A stretch of 64,000 bases of DNA from Streptomyces goshikiensis (GTDB taxonomy: Bacteria; Actinomycetota; Actinomycetes; Streptomycetales; Streptomycetaceae), in the NCBI RefSeq assembly GCF_014650555.1, contig NZ_BMVE01000001.1, positions 248,001 through 312,000 on the forward strand, written 5' to 3'. Positions 9,328 to 18,027 of this stretch are shown here, one piece after another. How positions within the stretch are numbered: position 1 is the stretch's first letter; each line of letters starts with the position of its first letter. The translations under genes were made by a program, and so were the position numbers. The notes under the pieces were generated by a model, which worked only from the letters and a program-made list of their open reading frames with translations, did no database searches and was not told the DNA's origin.

Positions 9328-10487
9328 CTGAGACCTGCCGTCCGGGCCCGCTCGACGGCGGGGCCGATGGCGGCGGCCACGGCCGCGACGTCCTCCCGGG
9401 TGGAGGTGTGCCCGAGCGAGAACCGCAGGGTGCCGCGCGCGAGCTGCGGGTCGGTGCCGGCGGCGAGCAGGACGTGGCTCGGCTGGGCCACGCCCGCGGT
9501 GCAGGCGGAACCGGTGGAGCACTCGATGCCCTGCGCGTCCAGGAGGAGCAGCAGGGAGTCGCCCTCGCAGCCGGGGAAGCTGAAGTGGGCGTTGGCCGGG
9601 AGCCGGTCCACGGGGTCTCCGCCGAGGACGGCGTCGGGCACCTCCCGCAGCACGGCGGCGACGAGCTCGTCGCGCAGGGCCCCGATCTCGGCGGCGAACC
9701 GCTCGCGCCGCTCGGCGGCGAGGACGGCGGCCACCGCGAAGGCGGCGATGGCGGGCACGTCGAGGGTCCCGGAGCGGACGTGGCGCTCCTGCCCGCCGCC
9801 GTGCAGGACGGGGACGGGGGTCTGGTCGCGGCCGAGCAGCAGCGCGCCGATGCCGTAGGGGCCGCCGACCTTGTGGCCGCTGACGGTCATCGCGGCGAGC
9901 CCGCTGTCCCCGAAGCGGACGTCGAGCTGACCGAGGGCCTGGACGGCGTCGGAGTGCAGCGGGATGCCGAACTCGGCCGCGATGGCGGCCAGTTCCCGCA
10001 CCGGCATGACCGTGCCGATCTCGTTGTTGGCCCACATCACGGTGGCGAGCGCGACATCGCCCGGGTCGCGCGCGATCGCCTCGCGGAAGTCGGCGGGGTG
10101 CACTCTGCCGTACCGGTCGACGGGCAGGTACTCGACCCGGGCGCCTTCGTGCTCGGCGAGCCAGTGGACGGCGTCGAGGACGGCGTGGTGCTCGACGGGG
10201 CTGGCGAGCACCCGGATCCGGGCGGGGTCGGCGTCGCGGCGGGCCCAGTACAGCCCCTTGACGGCGAGGTTGTCGGCCTCCGTGCCGCCGGCGGTGAACA
10301 CCACCTCGCTCGGGCGCGCGCCGAGCGCTTCTGCGAGGGCCTCGCGGGACTCCTCGACGGTGCGGCGGGCGCGGCGGCCGGCGGCGTGGAGTGAGGACGC
10401 GTTACCCGTGGCGGCGAACTGCGCGGTCATCGCCGCGGCGGCCTCCGGCAGCATCGGAGTGGTGGCGGCGTGGTCGAGGTAGGCCAT
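9324..10487 (-). CDS. Cysteine desulfurase (IscS/NifS-like)
   Basis: A 387-residue PLP enzyme that removes sulfur from cysteine as an enzyme persulfide. The PLP lysine is Lys206 in [10 protein letters not shown], the cofactor-stacking His is in PVEHHAV (99-105), and the persulfide Cys329 is in GSACTAG, on the short-to-long loop typical of the IscS class. It most likely feeds sulfur to MnmA, the next minus-strand gene downstream, and perhaps to Fe-S assembly. Its last bases overlap the end of the amidase gene on the other strand. Confidence 0.94.
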   Translation of the reverse strand: MAYLDHAATTPMLPEAAAAMTAQFAATGNASSLHAAGRRARRTVEESREALAEALGARPSEVVFTAGGTEADNLAVKGLYWARRDADPARIRVLASPVEHHAVLDAVHWLAEHEGARVEYLPVDRYGRVHPADFREAIARDPGDVALATVMWANNEIGTVMPVRELAAIAAEFGIPLHSDAVQALGQLDVRFGDSGLAAMTVSGHKVGGPYGIGALLLGRDQTPVPVLHGGGQERHVRSGTLDVPAIAAFAVAAVLAAERRERFAAEIGALRDELVAAVLREVPDAVLGGDPVDRLPANAHFSFPGCEGDSLLLLLDAQGIECSTGSACTAGVAQPSHVLLAAGTDPQLARGTLRFSLGHTSTREDVAAVAAAIGPAVERARTAGLS

Positions 10488-10586
10488 GATCCCCCGATTC
10501 TACGAGCCCCCCACCACCCCCCACCCCCGGGTGCCCCCACGGCCGCCCGCACCCGCGCCCCAAACACCGGCGGGGCTGAACGTACC

Positions 10587-10734
10587 GGCCGGCGGCGGGG
10601 GTGGGGCGGGGTGTTGTCCGGGACGTAAAACGTGATTTGTGGCGCGGAAGGGTGCCGCACGGCGGAAGCGTCCGACCAGGCGCCATAAATCATGCAGTCC
10701 CGGACAACACCCCGCCCCGCCCCCGACGCCGGCC
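10587..10734. repeat. 148-bp imperfect palindrome, possible MITE-like element
   Basis: Outer arms of 38 bp at 10587-10624 and 10697-10734 match in 36 of 38 positions; the innermost part of each arm reads GTGTTGTCCGGGAC or its complement. Inside, a second pair of arms at 10632-10645 and 10680-10693 (GTGATTTGTGGCGC versus its near complement) matches at 12 of 14. About 34 bp in the centre is unpaired. No coding frame is convincing. The shape fits a miniature inverted-repeat element or a long intergenic hairpin; the arms are far longer than those of an ordinary terminator, and no T-run follows. Confidence 0.7.
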
Positions 10735-10834
10735 CCAACCCGGCCCCAGCCCGGCCCGGCGGCACACCGTCCGGGGCTCCGCCCCGGGGAAGGCTCCCCC
10801 ACCCCGCCCTTTCGCCGTTTCCCGGGCTCCGCCC

Positions 10835-10948
10835 GGACCCGGTCCTCAAGCGCCGGACGGGCTGAATGGGGCCCCGGACCCGGTCCACAGACGCCGGACG
10901 GGCTCAATGGGGCTCCCGGACCCCGGCCGGCAAACGCCGGACGGGCTG
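10835..10948. repeat. Three tandem copies of a ~42-bp Streptomyces-type intergenic repeat
   Basis: Each unit begins with a GGACCCGGTCC-like palindrome (10835, 10876, 10918) and ends with CGCCGGACGGGCT (10851, 10892, 10935), with ATGGGG between units. Spacing is 41-43 bp. I recall the CGCCGGACGGGCTG core as a common interspersed sequence in Streptomyces intergenic DNA. Just upstream, 10771-10787 is a hairpin CCGGGGC-TCC-GCCCCGG of the same kind. The array lies directly downstream of the thioesterase gene and may act as its transcription end. Confidence 0.7.
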
Positions 10949-10961
10949 GATCTTGGCCGGC

Positions 10962-11840
10962 CTACCTCGGGGCGCGAGCCAGCTGGCGCGACTGCGCCAC
11001 CAGGCGGTCCTCCGAGTCCCAGACCTCGGCGTCCTCCTCCAGGAACCCGCCCGCCAGGTTCCGCGTGGTGATCGCGACCCGCAGCGGCCCCGCCGCCGGC
11101 CGGCGGCGGATGTGGGTCGTCAGCTCCACGGTCGGGGCCCACCCGACCAGCCCCAGATCGAACGCGGTCGGCGGCAACGCGTCCACCACCAGCAGCAGCG
11201 ACAGCGCATCCGCGTCCCGCCCGTCCGCCAGCTCGAACCAGGACCGCATCTCGCCCTTCCCCGAGGGCGCACCCACCGCCCAGCCCGCCGTCGCCGGGTC
11301 CAGCCGCAGCCGGAGCCGGTCCACGATCGCGGAACTCCCGGGGATCGGGGCCGGCCCCGCCTCGGCCCCGAGGCAGTCCTCGTACGCCGGGATGACCGGC
11401 GGCAGCGCCGTCGTCCGGACATCGTCCGGCAGCGCGTCGAGGTCGCCGTACGACGCGAGCACCCGGATGCGCTCGACCTCGGCGCCGTTCTCGTCGAACT
11501 GGAACAGCGACGCCTGCCCGGTCGACAGCGTGCGCCCGGCGCGCACCAGCTGCGTGCGGATCACCGCGGGCCCGGGCGCCGACGCGCTCAGGTAGTGCGC
11601 CGAGACCGTGAACGGGTCCGCGTGCGGCAGGGCCTGCGAGAGGGCCCGCCCGACCATGGCCAGCAGGTATCCGCCGTTGACGGCGGTGATGATCGTCCAG
11701 CCGGCGGAGAGCTCCGCGTCGTACACCCCGGGCTCGTCCGCGCGCGCGGACAGGGCGGTGTCGCGGTCGAACTCACTGTCTCCGATGGTGGCGGTTGCGG
11801 TGGCCGGGGCCGATGCCGATGCGGCTGCTGCGTGTGACAT
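10962..11840 (-). CDS. Thioesterase-family protein (acyl-CoA thioesterase-like)
   Basis: A 292-residue protein with two hotdog-like halves: about 35-140 (AGWTIITAVNGGYLLAMV and FTVSAHYLSAS) and about 185-290 (WFELADGRDAD and VGWAPTVELTTHIRRR). This is the layout of TesB-like acyl-CoA thioesterases, with the Asp in RDADALSLLLVVDALPPTAF matching the family's second-half signature. Substrate is not clear. The ATG at 11840 gives MSHAAAA; a GTG at 11855 in the same frame is possible. Neither start has a strong ribosome site. A 20-bp inverted repeat at 11860-11879 sits in the promoter region and is a candidate operator. Confidence 0.8.
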   Translation of the reverse strand: MSHAAAASASAPATATATIGDSEFDRDTALSARADEPGVYDAELSAGWTIITAVNGGYLLAMVGRALSQALPHADPFTVSAHYLSASAPGPAVIRTQLVRAGRTLSTGQASLFQFDENGAEVERIRVLASYGDLDALPDDVRTTALPPVIPAYEDCLGAEAGPAPIPGSSAIVDRLRLRLDPATAGWAVGAPSGKGEMRSWFELADGRDADALSLLLVVDALPPTAFDLGLVGWAPTVELTTHIRRRPAAGPLRVAITTRNLAGGFLEEDAEVWDSEDRLVAQSRQLARAPR

Positions 11841-11859
11841 GAAAAGACCGTACACCGCG

Positions 11860-11879
11860 AAGCTACTAAGCGGTAGCTT
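11860..11879. promoter_or_regulatory. Inverted repeat AAGCTAC-N6-GTAGCTT, candidate operator
   Basis: A perfect 7-bp inverted repeat with a 6-bp spacer (TAAGCG), 20 bp upstream of the thioesterase ATG and eight bases past the stop of the UPF0126 gene. Size and symmetry fit a TetR or MarR family operator. No such regulator gene is adjacent, so the protein that binds it would be encoded elsewhere. Confidence 0.45.
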
Positions 11880-11886
11880 TCTAAAA

Positions 11887-12543
11887 CTACGGTTCCTCGG
11901 CCACCGCGGACCGCCGGTTCCAGGCCAGCGGCGCCCGCCAGTGGTAGCGGATCGCGAGGAGCCGCAGCACGAAGGTCGTGATGATCGCGAGCCCGGTGGT
12001 GAGCGGGTTCAGCATCCCCACGCCGATGAACACGGCCACCATCGACGCGCCCACGATCGCGGGCACGGCGTACATCTCCCGGTCGCGCAGCAGCGACGGC
12101 ACCTCGTTGACCAGCATGTCGCGCAGCACGCCGCCGCCGACCGCCGTCGCGAGCCCGAGCGAGGCGGAGGCGGTGAGGCCGAGGCCGAACTCGTACGCCT
12201 TGGTGGTGCCGGTGACGCAGAACAGCGCGAGGCCGGCCGCGTCGAACACGTTGATCGCCCGGTTGATCCGCTGCACCTCGGGGTGGAGGAAGAAGACGAT
12301 CGCCGCCGCGACCAGCGGGGTCACGAAGAAGCTGAGCTCACCGAAGGCGGCGGGCGGTACCGCGCCGATGACGAGGTCGCGGAAGAGGCCGCCGCCGAGG
12401 GCGGTGACCAGGGCGAGGACGCAGATGCCGAAGACATCGAAGTTCTTGCGGACGGCGAGCAGCGCACCCGCGGTGGCGAAGACAAAAATGCCCGCGAGGT
12501 CCAGGGCGTGCTGGATGCCCGGCGGGAAGAGATCGTGAGGCAC
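11887..12543 (-). CDS. TRIC/UPF0126-family membrane protein
   Basis: A 218-residue protein with about seven membrane helices and an internal duplication. Each half carries a glycine-rich turn followed by Arg-Asp: GGGLFRDLVIG and GGGVLRDMLVN. This is the signature of the UPF0126 (YicG) family, related to trimeric intracellular cation channels, so an ion-channel role at the membrane is plausible. The GTG at 12543 (VPHDLFPPGIQ) is chosen because the family starts shortly before the first helix; longer frames upstream are low-complexity GC-rich sequence. Same strand as the thioesterase but with its own operator-like gap. Confidence 0.85.
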   Translation of the reverse strand: MPHDLFPPGIQHALDLAGIFVFATAGALLAVRKNFDVFGICVLALVTALGGGLFRDLVIGAVPPAAFGELSFFVTPLVAAAIVFFLHPEVQRINRAINVFDAAGLALFCVTGTTKAYEFGLGLTASASLGLATAVGGGVLRDMLVNEVPSLLRDREMYAVPAIVGASMVAVFIGVGMLNPLTTGLAIITTFVLRLLAIRYHWRAPLAWNRRSAVAEEP

Positions 12544-12650
12544 GGCCCCATTGTCCGGTACGCCCGCCCCCGCGCCACACACACGTACGGCGCCCACACA
12601 CCCGTACACCAGCCACATCCGCCCCACGGCCGGACGCCCGGCCGGGCGCG

Positions 12651-12685
12651 CGTACGGCCCCGGGGGCATCCCCCGGGGCCGTACG
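12651..12685 (-). terminator. Strong hairpin ending the dpp operon
   Basis: Perfect 16-bp stem (12651-12666 with 12670-12685) and a 3-base loop, 52 bp beyond the dppF stop. No T-run follows, as is usual in Streptomyces. Confidence 0.75.
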
Positions 12686-12736
12686 CCCTGCAACCCGTAC
12701 GCCCACGCTCGGCGCTCGTGACCCGCTCCCGCCCCG

Positions 12737-13876
12737 CTACGGCGTCGGCGTGTCCAGCGCGTCGGAGGCGCCCGGGAGGGCCTTGTCGTCCGGGACCAGG
12801 TCCGGCGCGTTCTCCGGGTGGTGGCACGCCACCTGGTGGCCCGTCTTCAGCGCCAGCAGCGGCGGGTCCTGCGTCTTGCAGATCTCCGTCGCCTTCCAGC
12901 ACCGGGTGTGGAAGCGGCAGCCGCTCGGCGGCGAGATCGGCGAGGGCACGTCGCCCTTGAGCAGGATGCGGCCGCTCTTCACGCCGCGCCGCCGCGGGTC
13001 CGGCACCGGCACCGCCGACATCAGCGCGTTCGTGTAGGGGTGCATCGGCGCCCCGTACAGCGACTGGCGGTCCGCCAGCTCGACGATCTTGCCGAGGTAC
13101 ATCACCGCGATCCGGTCCGACACGTGCCGGATGACCGACAGGTCGTGCGCGATGATCACGTACGTGAGGCCGAGCTCCTGCTGGAGGTCGTCCAGCAGGT
13201 TGACCACCTGGGCCTGGATCGACACGTCGAGCGCGGAGACGGGCTCGTCGGCCACCACCAGCTTCGGCTTCAGGGCCAGCGCCCGGGCGATGCCGATGCG
13301 CTGCCGCTGGCCGCCCGAGAACTCGTGCGGGTAGCGGTTGTAGTGCTCCGGGTTCAGGCCCACCAGCGACAGCAGCCGCTGGACCTCCGCCTTCAGGCCG
13401 CCCTCGGGGGTGACCCCCTGGAGTTTGAAGGGGGCGCTGACGATGGTGCCGACCGTGTGGCGCGGGTTCAGCGAGCCGTACGGGTCCTGGAAGATCATCT
13501 GCACGTCACGGCGCAGCGGGCGCATGCCCGCCACCCCCAGGTGCGTGATGTCCTTGCCCTCGAACTCGATCGTGCCGCCGGTCGGCTCCAGCAGGCGGGT
13601 GATCAGCCGGCCCATGGTCGACTTGCCGCAGCCGGACTCGCCGACGATGCCGAGGGTCTCACCTCGCCGGACGTCGAAGTCGATGCCGTCCACGGCCTTG
13701 ACCGCGCCGGCCTGCCGGCGCAGCAGCCCCTTGTGGATCGGGAAGTGCTTGACCAGCCCGGTCACCTTGAGCAGCGGCTCGGGCGAGTCCACGGCCTGCG
13801 CGGGAATGGTGGCGGTGGCGGTGGCCGCGGCAGCGGCCTTCTTGTCCATCTCGGGCTTCTCGGGCTTCTCGGTCAC
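12737..13876 (-). CDS. dppF: Dipeptide/oligopeptide ABC transporter ATP-binding protein (DppF/OppF type)
   Basis: A 379-residue ATPase. Walker [10 protein letters not shown] is at 79-87, the signature [15 protein letters not shown] near 205, Walker [15 protein letters not shown] follows, and the C-terminal OppF extension carries the cysteine group [15 protein letters not shown] that binds an Fe-S cluster or metal in the family. An alanine/threonine-rich leader of 30 residues precedes the domain. The GTG start overlaps the dppD stop (GTGA, 13873-13876), so it is translated by coupling. It pairs with DppD to energise peptide import through DppB and DppC. Last gene of the operon, followed by a strong hairpin. 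Confidence 0.94.
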   Translation of the reverse strand: MTEKPEKPEMDKKAAAAATATATIPAQAVDSPEPLLKVTGLVKHFPIHKGLLRRQAGAVKAVDGIDFDVRRGETLGIVGESGCGKSTMGRLITRLLEPTGGTIEFEGKDITHLGVAGMRPLRRDVQMIFQDPYGSLNPRHTVGTIVSAPFKLQGVTPEGGLKAEVQRLLSLVGLNPEHYNRYPHEFSGGQRQRIGIARALALKPKLVVADEPVSALDVSIQAQVVNLLDDLQQELGLTYVIIAHDLSVIRHVSDRIAVMYLGKIVELADRQSLYGAPMHPYTNALMSAVPVPDPRRRGVKSGRILLKGDVPSPISPPSGCRFHTRCWKATEICKTQDPPLLALKTGHQVACHHPENAPDLVPDDKALPGASDALDTPTP

Positions 13877-15003
13877 AGCTTCGGCGCAATCTCTTCGGTC
13901 CAGATCCGGGTCCGCTCCTCATGCGACATGTGGCAGGCGGACCAGTGGTGGCCGCCGTCCTCGGCCGCCAGCTCCGGCCGCACCGTCCGCGTGACGTTGC
14001 CCTTGGGCACGTCGGCGTACGGGCAGCGCGGATTGAACGCACAGCCGCTCGGGATGTTGATGAGGCTGGGCGGCGAACCCTTGACCGGGATCAGGCGCTC
14101 GGTCTGGTCGCGGTCGATGCGCGGCATCGAGCCGAGCAGACCCCAGGTGTACGGGTGCCGGGGCTCGTAGAACACCTTCTCCGCGCTGCCGCGCTCGACG
14201 CACCGGCCGCCGTACATCACGAGGAGTTCGTCGGCCATCTCGGCGACCACGCCCAGGTCGTGCGTGATCATGATGACCGCGGAGCCGAACTCCTGCTGGA
14301 GGTCGCGGATCAGGTCCAGGATCTGCGCCTGGACGGTGACGTCCAGGGCGGTGGTCGGCTCGTCCGCGATGAGCAGCTCGGGGTTGTTGACCAGCGCCAT
14401 CGCGATCATCGCGCGCTGGCGCATGCCGCCGGAGAACTCGTGCGGGTAGCTGTCGACCCGCTTGTGCGGCTCCGGGATGCCGACGCGGTCGAGGAGGTCG
14501 ACCGCCCGCTTGCGGGCGGCCTTCTTGTCGACCTTGTTGTGGACCCGGTAGGCCTCGGCGATCTGCTTGCCGACGGTGAAGTACGGGTGCATCGCGGACA
14601 GCGGGTCCTGGAAGATCATCGCGATGTTCCGGCCGCGCAGCCTGCGCACCTCGTCCTCGTCGGCGGAGAGCAGCTCCTTGCCGTCCAGCCAGATCTCGCC
14701 CGAGATCCGGGCCCGCTGGCGGCCGTACTGGCCGACCCGGTGCAGGCCCATGATGCCCAGCGAGGTCACCGACTTGCCGGAGCCGGACTCGCCCACGATG
14801 CCGAGGGTCTTGCCCTTCTCCAGGCTGAAGGTGAGTCCGTCGACGGACTTGACCAGGCCGTCCTCGGTCGGGAAGTGCACCTTGAGGTCGCGGACCTCCA
14901 GGAAGGCGCGGCCCGGGGCCGGGGCGCCGCCGGGGACGGGCTCGTTCAGGGCGCCCGTCGCACCCGTCGCGCCCGTCGTGGCGCCTTTGGTCATATCGGT
15001 CAT
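13873..15003 (-). CDS. dppD: Dipeptide/oligopeptide ABC transporter ATP-binding protein (DppD/OppD type)
   Basis: A 376-residue ATPase with Walker A GESGSGKS at 71-78, signature [15 protein letters not shown], Walker [15 protein letters not shown] and the OppD-type C-terminal cysteine motif [11 protein letters not shown]. The first 30 residues are a Thr/Gly/Ala repeat (ATTGATGATGA) of low complexity. The ATG at 15003 overlaps the dppB stop (ATGA, 15000-15003). Works as a heterodimer with DppF. Confidence 0.95.
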   Translation of the reverse strand: MTDMTKGATTGATGATGALNEPVPGGAPAPGRAFLEVRDLKVHFPTEDGLVKSVDGLTFSLEKGKTLGIVGESGSGKSVTSLGIMGLHRVGQYGRQRARISGEIWLDGKELLSADEDEVRRLRGRNIAMIFQDPLSAMHPYFTVGKQIAEAYRVHNKVDKKAARKRAVDLLDRVGIPEPHKRVDSYPHEFSGGMRQRAMIAMALVNNPELLIADEPTTALDVTVQAQILDLIRDLQQEFGSAVIMITHDLGVVAEMADELLVMYGGRCVERGSAEKVFYEPRHPYTWGLLGSMPRIDRDQTERLIPVKGSPPSLINIPSGCAFNPRCPYADVPKGNVTRTVRPELAAEDGGHHWSACHMSHEERTRIWTEEIAPKL

Positions 15004-15998
15004 GACAGCCTCACTCGGGGGTCGATCACCGCGTACAAGAGGTCCACGACGAGGTTCGCCGCGACCACGAAGAAGGCGGAGATCAGGGTGATGCCCAGGA
15101 TGACCGGCAGGTCGTGGTCGCTGATCGCGCGGACCGCGCTGTAGCCGAGCCCGTGCAGCGAGAACGTGTACTCGGTCAGGACGGCGCCGCCCATCAGGGC
15201 GCCGAGGTCCAGGCCCAGGACGGTCAGGATCGGCGTCATGGTCGAGCGCATCGCGTGCTTGCCGATGACGACGGGTTCCGTCAGGCCCTTGGCGCGCGCG
15301 GTGCGGATGTAGTCCTCGTTGAGCACTTCGAGCATCGTGGCGCGGGTGAGCCGCGCGTACATCGCCGCGTACAGGAAGGCCAGCGAGATCCACGGCAGGA
15401 TCATGCCGTTGAACCAGCTGCCCGGGTCCGCGGCGAAGCTCGCCTCGGGCCGCCCGAACCAGCCGAGCTGGTCGGAGAAGAGGGCGATGGCGAGCATGCC
15501 CGTGAAGTAGATGGGGAGGGAGACGCCGGCGAGGGCGATGCCCATCGCCGAACGGTCCAGCACGGTGCCGCGCTTGAGGGCGGAGATGACGCCGGTGGCG
15601 ACACCGCCGATGACCCACAGTACGACGGCGCCGGCGGCGAGCGAGAGGGTGACGGGCAGCCAGTCGGTCAGCAGCGGCCACACCTCCTGCTCGGTCTTGA
15701 AGGAGTATCCGAAGCAGGGCGCGGCGCATTGCGTGACGTCGGAGCCGTTGGCGTACGTGCGACCCGCCACCAGACCGACGACGAACTTGCCGAACTGGAC
15801 GAGGATCGGGTCGTCGAGACCCATCTTCTGCCGGATGCCCTCGATGGCGGCGGGGTCGGACTGCTTTCCGACGAAGTAGAGCGCCGGATCCGTCCCGATC
15901 ATCTTCGGGAAGAGGAAGAAGATTCCGAAGGTCACCAGCGTGATGACCAACAGCATGACGATGACGGCGAAGAACCGCCGGATGAGATATGCAAGCAC
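15000..15998 (-). CDS. dppB: Dipeptide/oligopeptide ABC transporter permease (DppB type)
   Basis: A 332-residue permease with six predicted membrane helices, starting with the family-typical LAYLIRRFFAVIVMLLVITLVTF. The coupling loop reads YIRTARAKGLTEPVVIGKHAMR, the EAA motif of DppB proteins. The GTG at 15998 is chosen because family members begin right before this first helix; a TTG at 16052 would add 18 charged residues and has no better ribosome site. The stop overlaps dppD. A 148-bp gap separates it from the binding-protein gene. Confidence 0.9.
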   Translation of the reverse strand: MLAYLIRRFFAVIVMLLVITLVTFGIFFLFPKMIGTDPALYFVGKQSDPAAIEGIRQKMGLDDPILVQFGKFVVGLVAGRTYANGSDVTQCAAPCFGYSFKTEQEVWPLLTDWLPVTLSLAAGAVVLWVIGGVATGVISALKRGTVLDRSAMGIALAGVSLPIYFTGMLAIALFSDQLGWFGRPEASFAADPGSWFNGMILPWISLAFLYAAMYARLTRATMLEVLNEDYIRTARAKGLTEPVVIGKHAMRSTMTPILTVLGLDLGALMGGAVLTEYTFSLHGLGYSAVRAISDHDLPVILGITLISAFFVVAANLVVDLLYAVIDPRVRLS

Positions 15999-16146
15999 TG
16001 CGCTCGGCCTGGCTGCGACCCGGGGGCGCCCTCTTCTGGAGAGCGCCCCCAAGCCGGAACCGCGGCCATCACCTGCCCTTCGTGCCTAGCGGGTGTGGCA
16101 CTGGAACTGATATTGACGAACTGAACTGACTGGTCTGACGACTCGA

Positions 16147-17925
16147 CTACTTGAGGACGCCCAGGGAGGCGTAGTCGTACCGGCCGTTGTAGGCGTCGGA
16201 GGTGTAGGCGTTCGTCAGCCGGGTGCTGCGCCAGGTGATCGTCTTGTCGTAGACGAAGGGCAGGTAGACCGCGGCCTCGGAGACCTTCTGGTTCATCTGC
16301 TTGTAGATGTCGCCGGCCTTGGCCGGGTCCGTCTCCGCGATCGCCTGGTCGAAGAGGCCGTTGATCGCCGGGTCGTTCAGCTCGGAGAAGTTGTTGTTGC
16401 CGCTCTGGAGGATGAAGCGGCCGTCGACCAGCGGCTGGGAGAAGCCCTGACCGGTCGGGAAGTCGGCGCCCCAGCCCATGATGATGATGCCGTAGCCCTT
16501 CTCCTTGACGACCTTCGGCGAACCGATGATCCCGGAGGTCTGGGCGCCGTCGAACTGGTCGACCTGGGCGTCGATGCCGACCTGCTTCAGGGCGTTCTGC
16601 AGCGAGACGGCCGTGGCGACCTCGACCGGCTTGTTGTTGCGGACCGCGATGGTGGTCTTGAAGCCCTCGGGCTTGCCACAGGCCTTGAGGGCCTCCTTGG
16701 CCTTCTCGACGTTCGGCTTGCCGTCGTTCTTGAGGACCTCGTACGGGTCGTACTTGCCGTCGGAGCCCTTGATGCCCAGCGGCAGCATGTTGGGGGCGAT
16801 GTCACCGCCGGCCTGCGGGCCGCCGCGGGCGGTCTGCAGCGACTTGTGGTCGGCCGCGTAGATGACGGCCTTGCGGCACTCGATGTTGTCGAACGGGGCG
16901 ACCGTCTGCGGGAAGACCGCGTAGCGGATGAAGCCCGTCTGGCCGTTGTCCAGGTTCGCCTTGTGGTCCTTCAGCGCGGTGGCGCGGGCCGCCTGGCCGA
17001 TGCCGGTCGCGTTGAGGTCGAGGTCGAACTCGCCGTTCATCAGGCGCTTGTCCATGTCGTCCGCGTTCGCCATGAACGTGACCGAGATGGAGTCCGGGAG
17101 CGCCTTGCGGATGGTGTCCGACTCGGGCTTCCACTTGTCGTTGCGCGAGAGCTTCATGCTCTTGTTGGGCTCGTACGAGTCGATCTTGTACGGGCCGTTG
17201 GAGAAGGGCTTGAGGCCGTACTTGGCCGCGGTGTCCTTGTCCTGCTTGACCGGGCTCGCGGCCGGCATGGCGAGCATCTGCTCGAAGTCGCCGTTGGGCT
17301 GCGGGAGCTTGAAGATGATGGTCTTCGCGTCCGGGGTCTCGATCGCCTTGAGGCCGAGCTTGTCCGCGCTCTCGTCCTTGTACGGACCCTTGTACTCGGT
17401 CTTCGGGTCGAGGACCTGCATCAGGTAGACCGGGCCGCCGGAGATGACGTCCTGGGCCCAGGTGCGCTCGATGCCGTACTTGATGTCCTGGGCGGTGACG
17501 GGCGAGCCGTCCTCCCAGCTCACGTTGTCCTTCAGGGTGTACTTGTAGGTCTTGCCGCCGTCGCTGATCTCGGCCTTGCCGGCGGCGAGGTCGGGAACGA
17601 GCTCCGTGCTCTCGCCACCGGGGGCGGGCTTGAAGCTGACGAGCTGGCGGGTGTAGTAGCGGGCGAAGTCCCACATGAAGCCGTAGTAACCGCGCTGCGG
17701 GTCCCACGAGTCGGCTTCCTGAGTGGCGACGAACTTCAGCTCGCCGCCCTTCTTGTCCGACGCGTTGGAGACCTTGCCGATACCCGCGTTGAAGCCGCTG
17801 GCGCCGGCCTTGCCCTCGTCCTTCTTGGTGTCGCTGCCGCCACAGGCGGTCGCGGTCAGCATGGCCGCGAGCACGACGGCCGTACCGGCGGCCAGTCTGC
17901 GCTTCGACGTGCGATGGGTAGTCAC
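16147..17925 (-). CDS. Peptide-binding lipoprotein of the ABC transporter (SBP family 5)
   Basis: A 592-residue solute-binding lipoprotein. The signal peptide ends in a lipobox with Cys28 (TATACGG), so it is tethered to the membrane outside. The mature part has family-5 features, including the conserved VSWEDGSPVTAQDIKYGIE region near the N-terminus. GTG start. It lies between the two permease genes, an order I recall for one of the Streptomyces dpp-like operons. It captures peptides for DppBCDF; specificity cannot be read from sequence. Confidence 0.93.
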   Translation of the reverse strand: MTTHRTSKRRLAAGTAVVLAAMLTATACGGSDTKKDEGKAGASGFNAGIGKVSNASDKKGGELKFVATQEADSWDPQRGYYGFMWDFARYYTRQLVSFKPAPGGESTELVPDLAAGKAEISDGGKTYKYTLKDNVSWEDGSPVTAQDIKYGIERTWAQDVISGGPVYLMQVLDPKTEYKGPYKDESADKLGLKAIETPDAKTIIFKLPQPNGDFEQMLAMPAASPVKQDKDTAAKYGLKPFSNGPYKIDSYEPNKSMKLSRNDKWKPESDTIRKALPDSISVTFMANADDMDKRLMNGEFDLDLNATGIGQAARATALKDHKANLDNGQTGFIRYAVFPQTVAPFDNIECRKAVIYAADHKSLQTARGGPQAGGDIAPNMLPLGIKGSDGKYDPYEVLKNDGKPNVEKAKEALKACGKPEGFKTTIAVRNNKPVEVATAVSLQNALKQVGIDAQVDQFDGAQTSGIIGSPKVVKEKGYGIIIMGWGADFPTGQGFSQPLVDGRFILQSGNNNFSELNDPAINGLFDQAIAETDPAKAGDIYKQMNQKVSEAAVYLPFVYDKTITWRSTRLTNAYTSDAYNGRYDYASLGVLK

Positions 17926-18027
17926 GATGCTCGCAACCCTCCGTTGTAGTTCCGGCTTCGATGCCGAGTTCCGGTTACCTGCGGTGTTCCCTGCGGATTC
18001 GCCGTGCCGTGCGGCAGGCGCCTGTGG

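Noticed and set aside
7480..10035. 851-codon minus frame extending mnmA upstream
   Set aside because: The extra codons lie antisense to the amidase and out of frame in the desulfurase; MnmA starts at 8619 with a good ribosome site.
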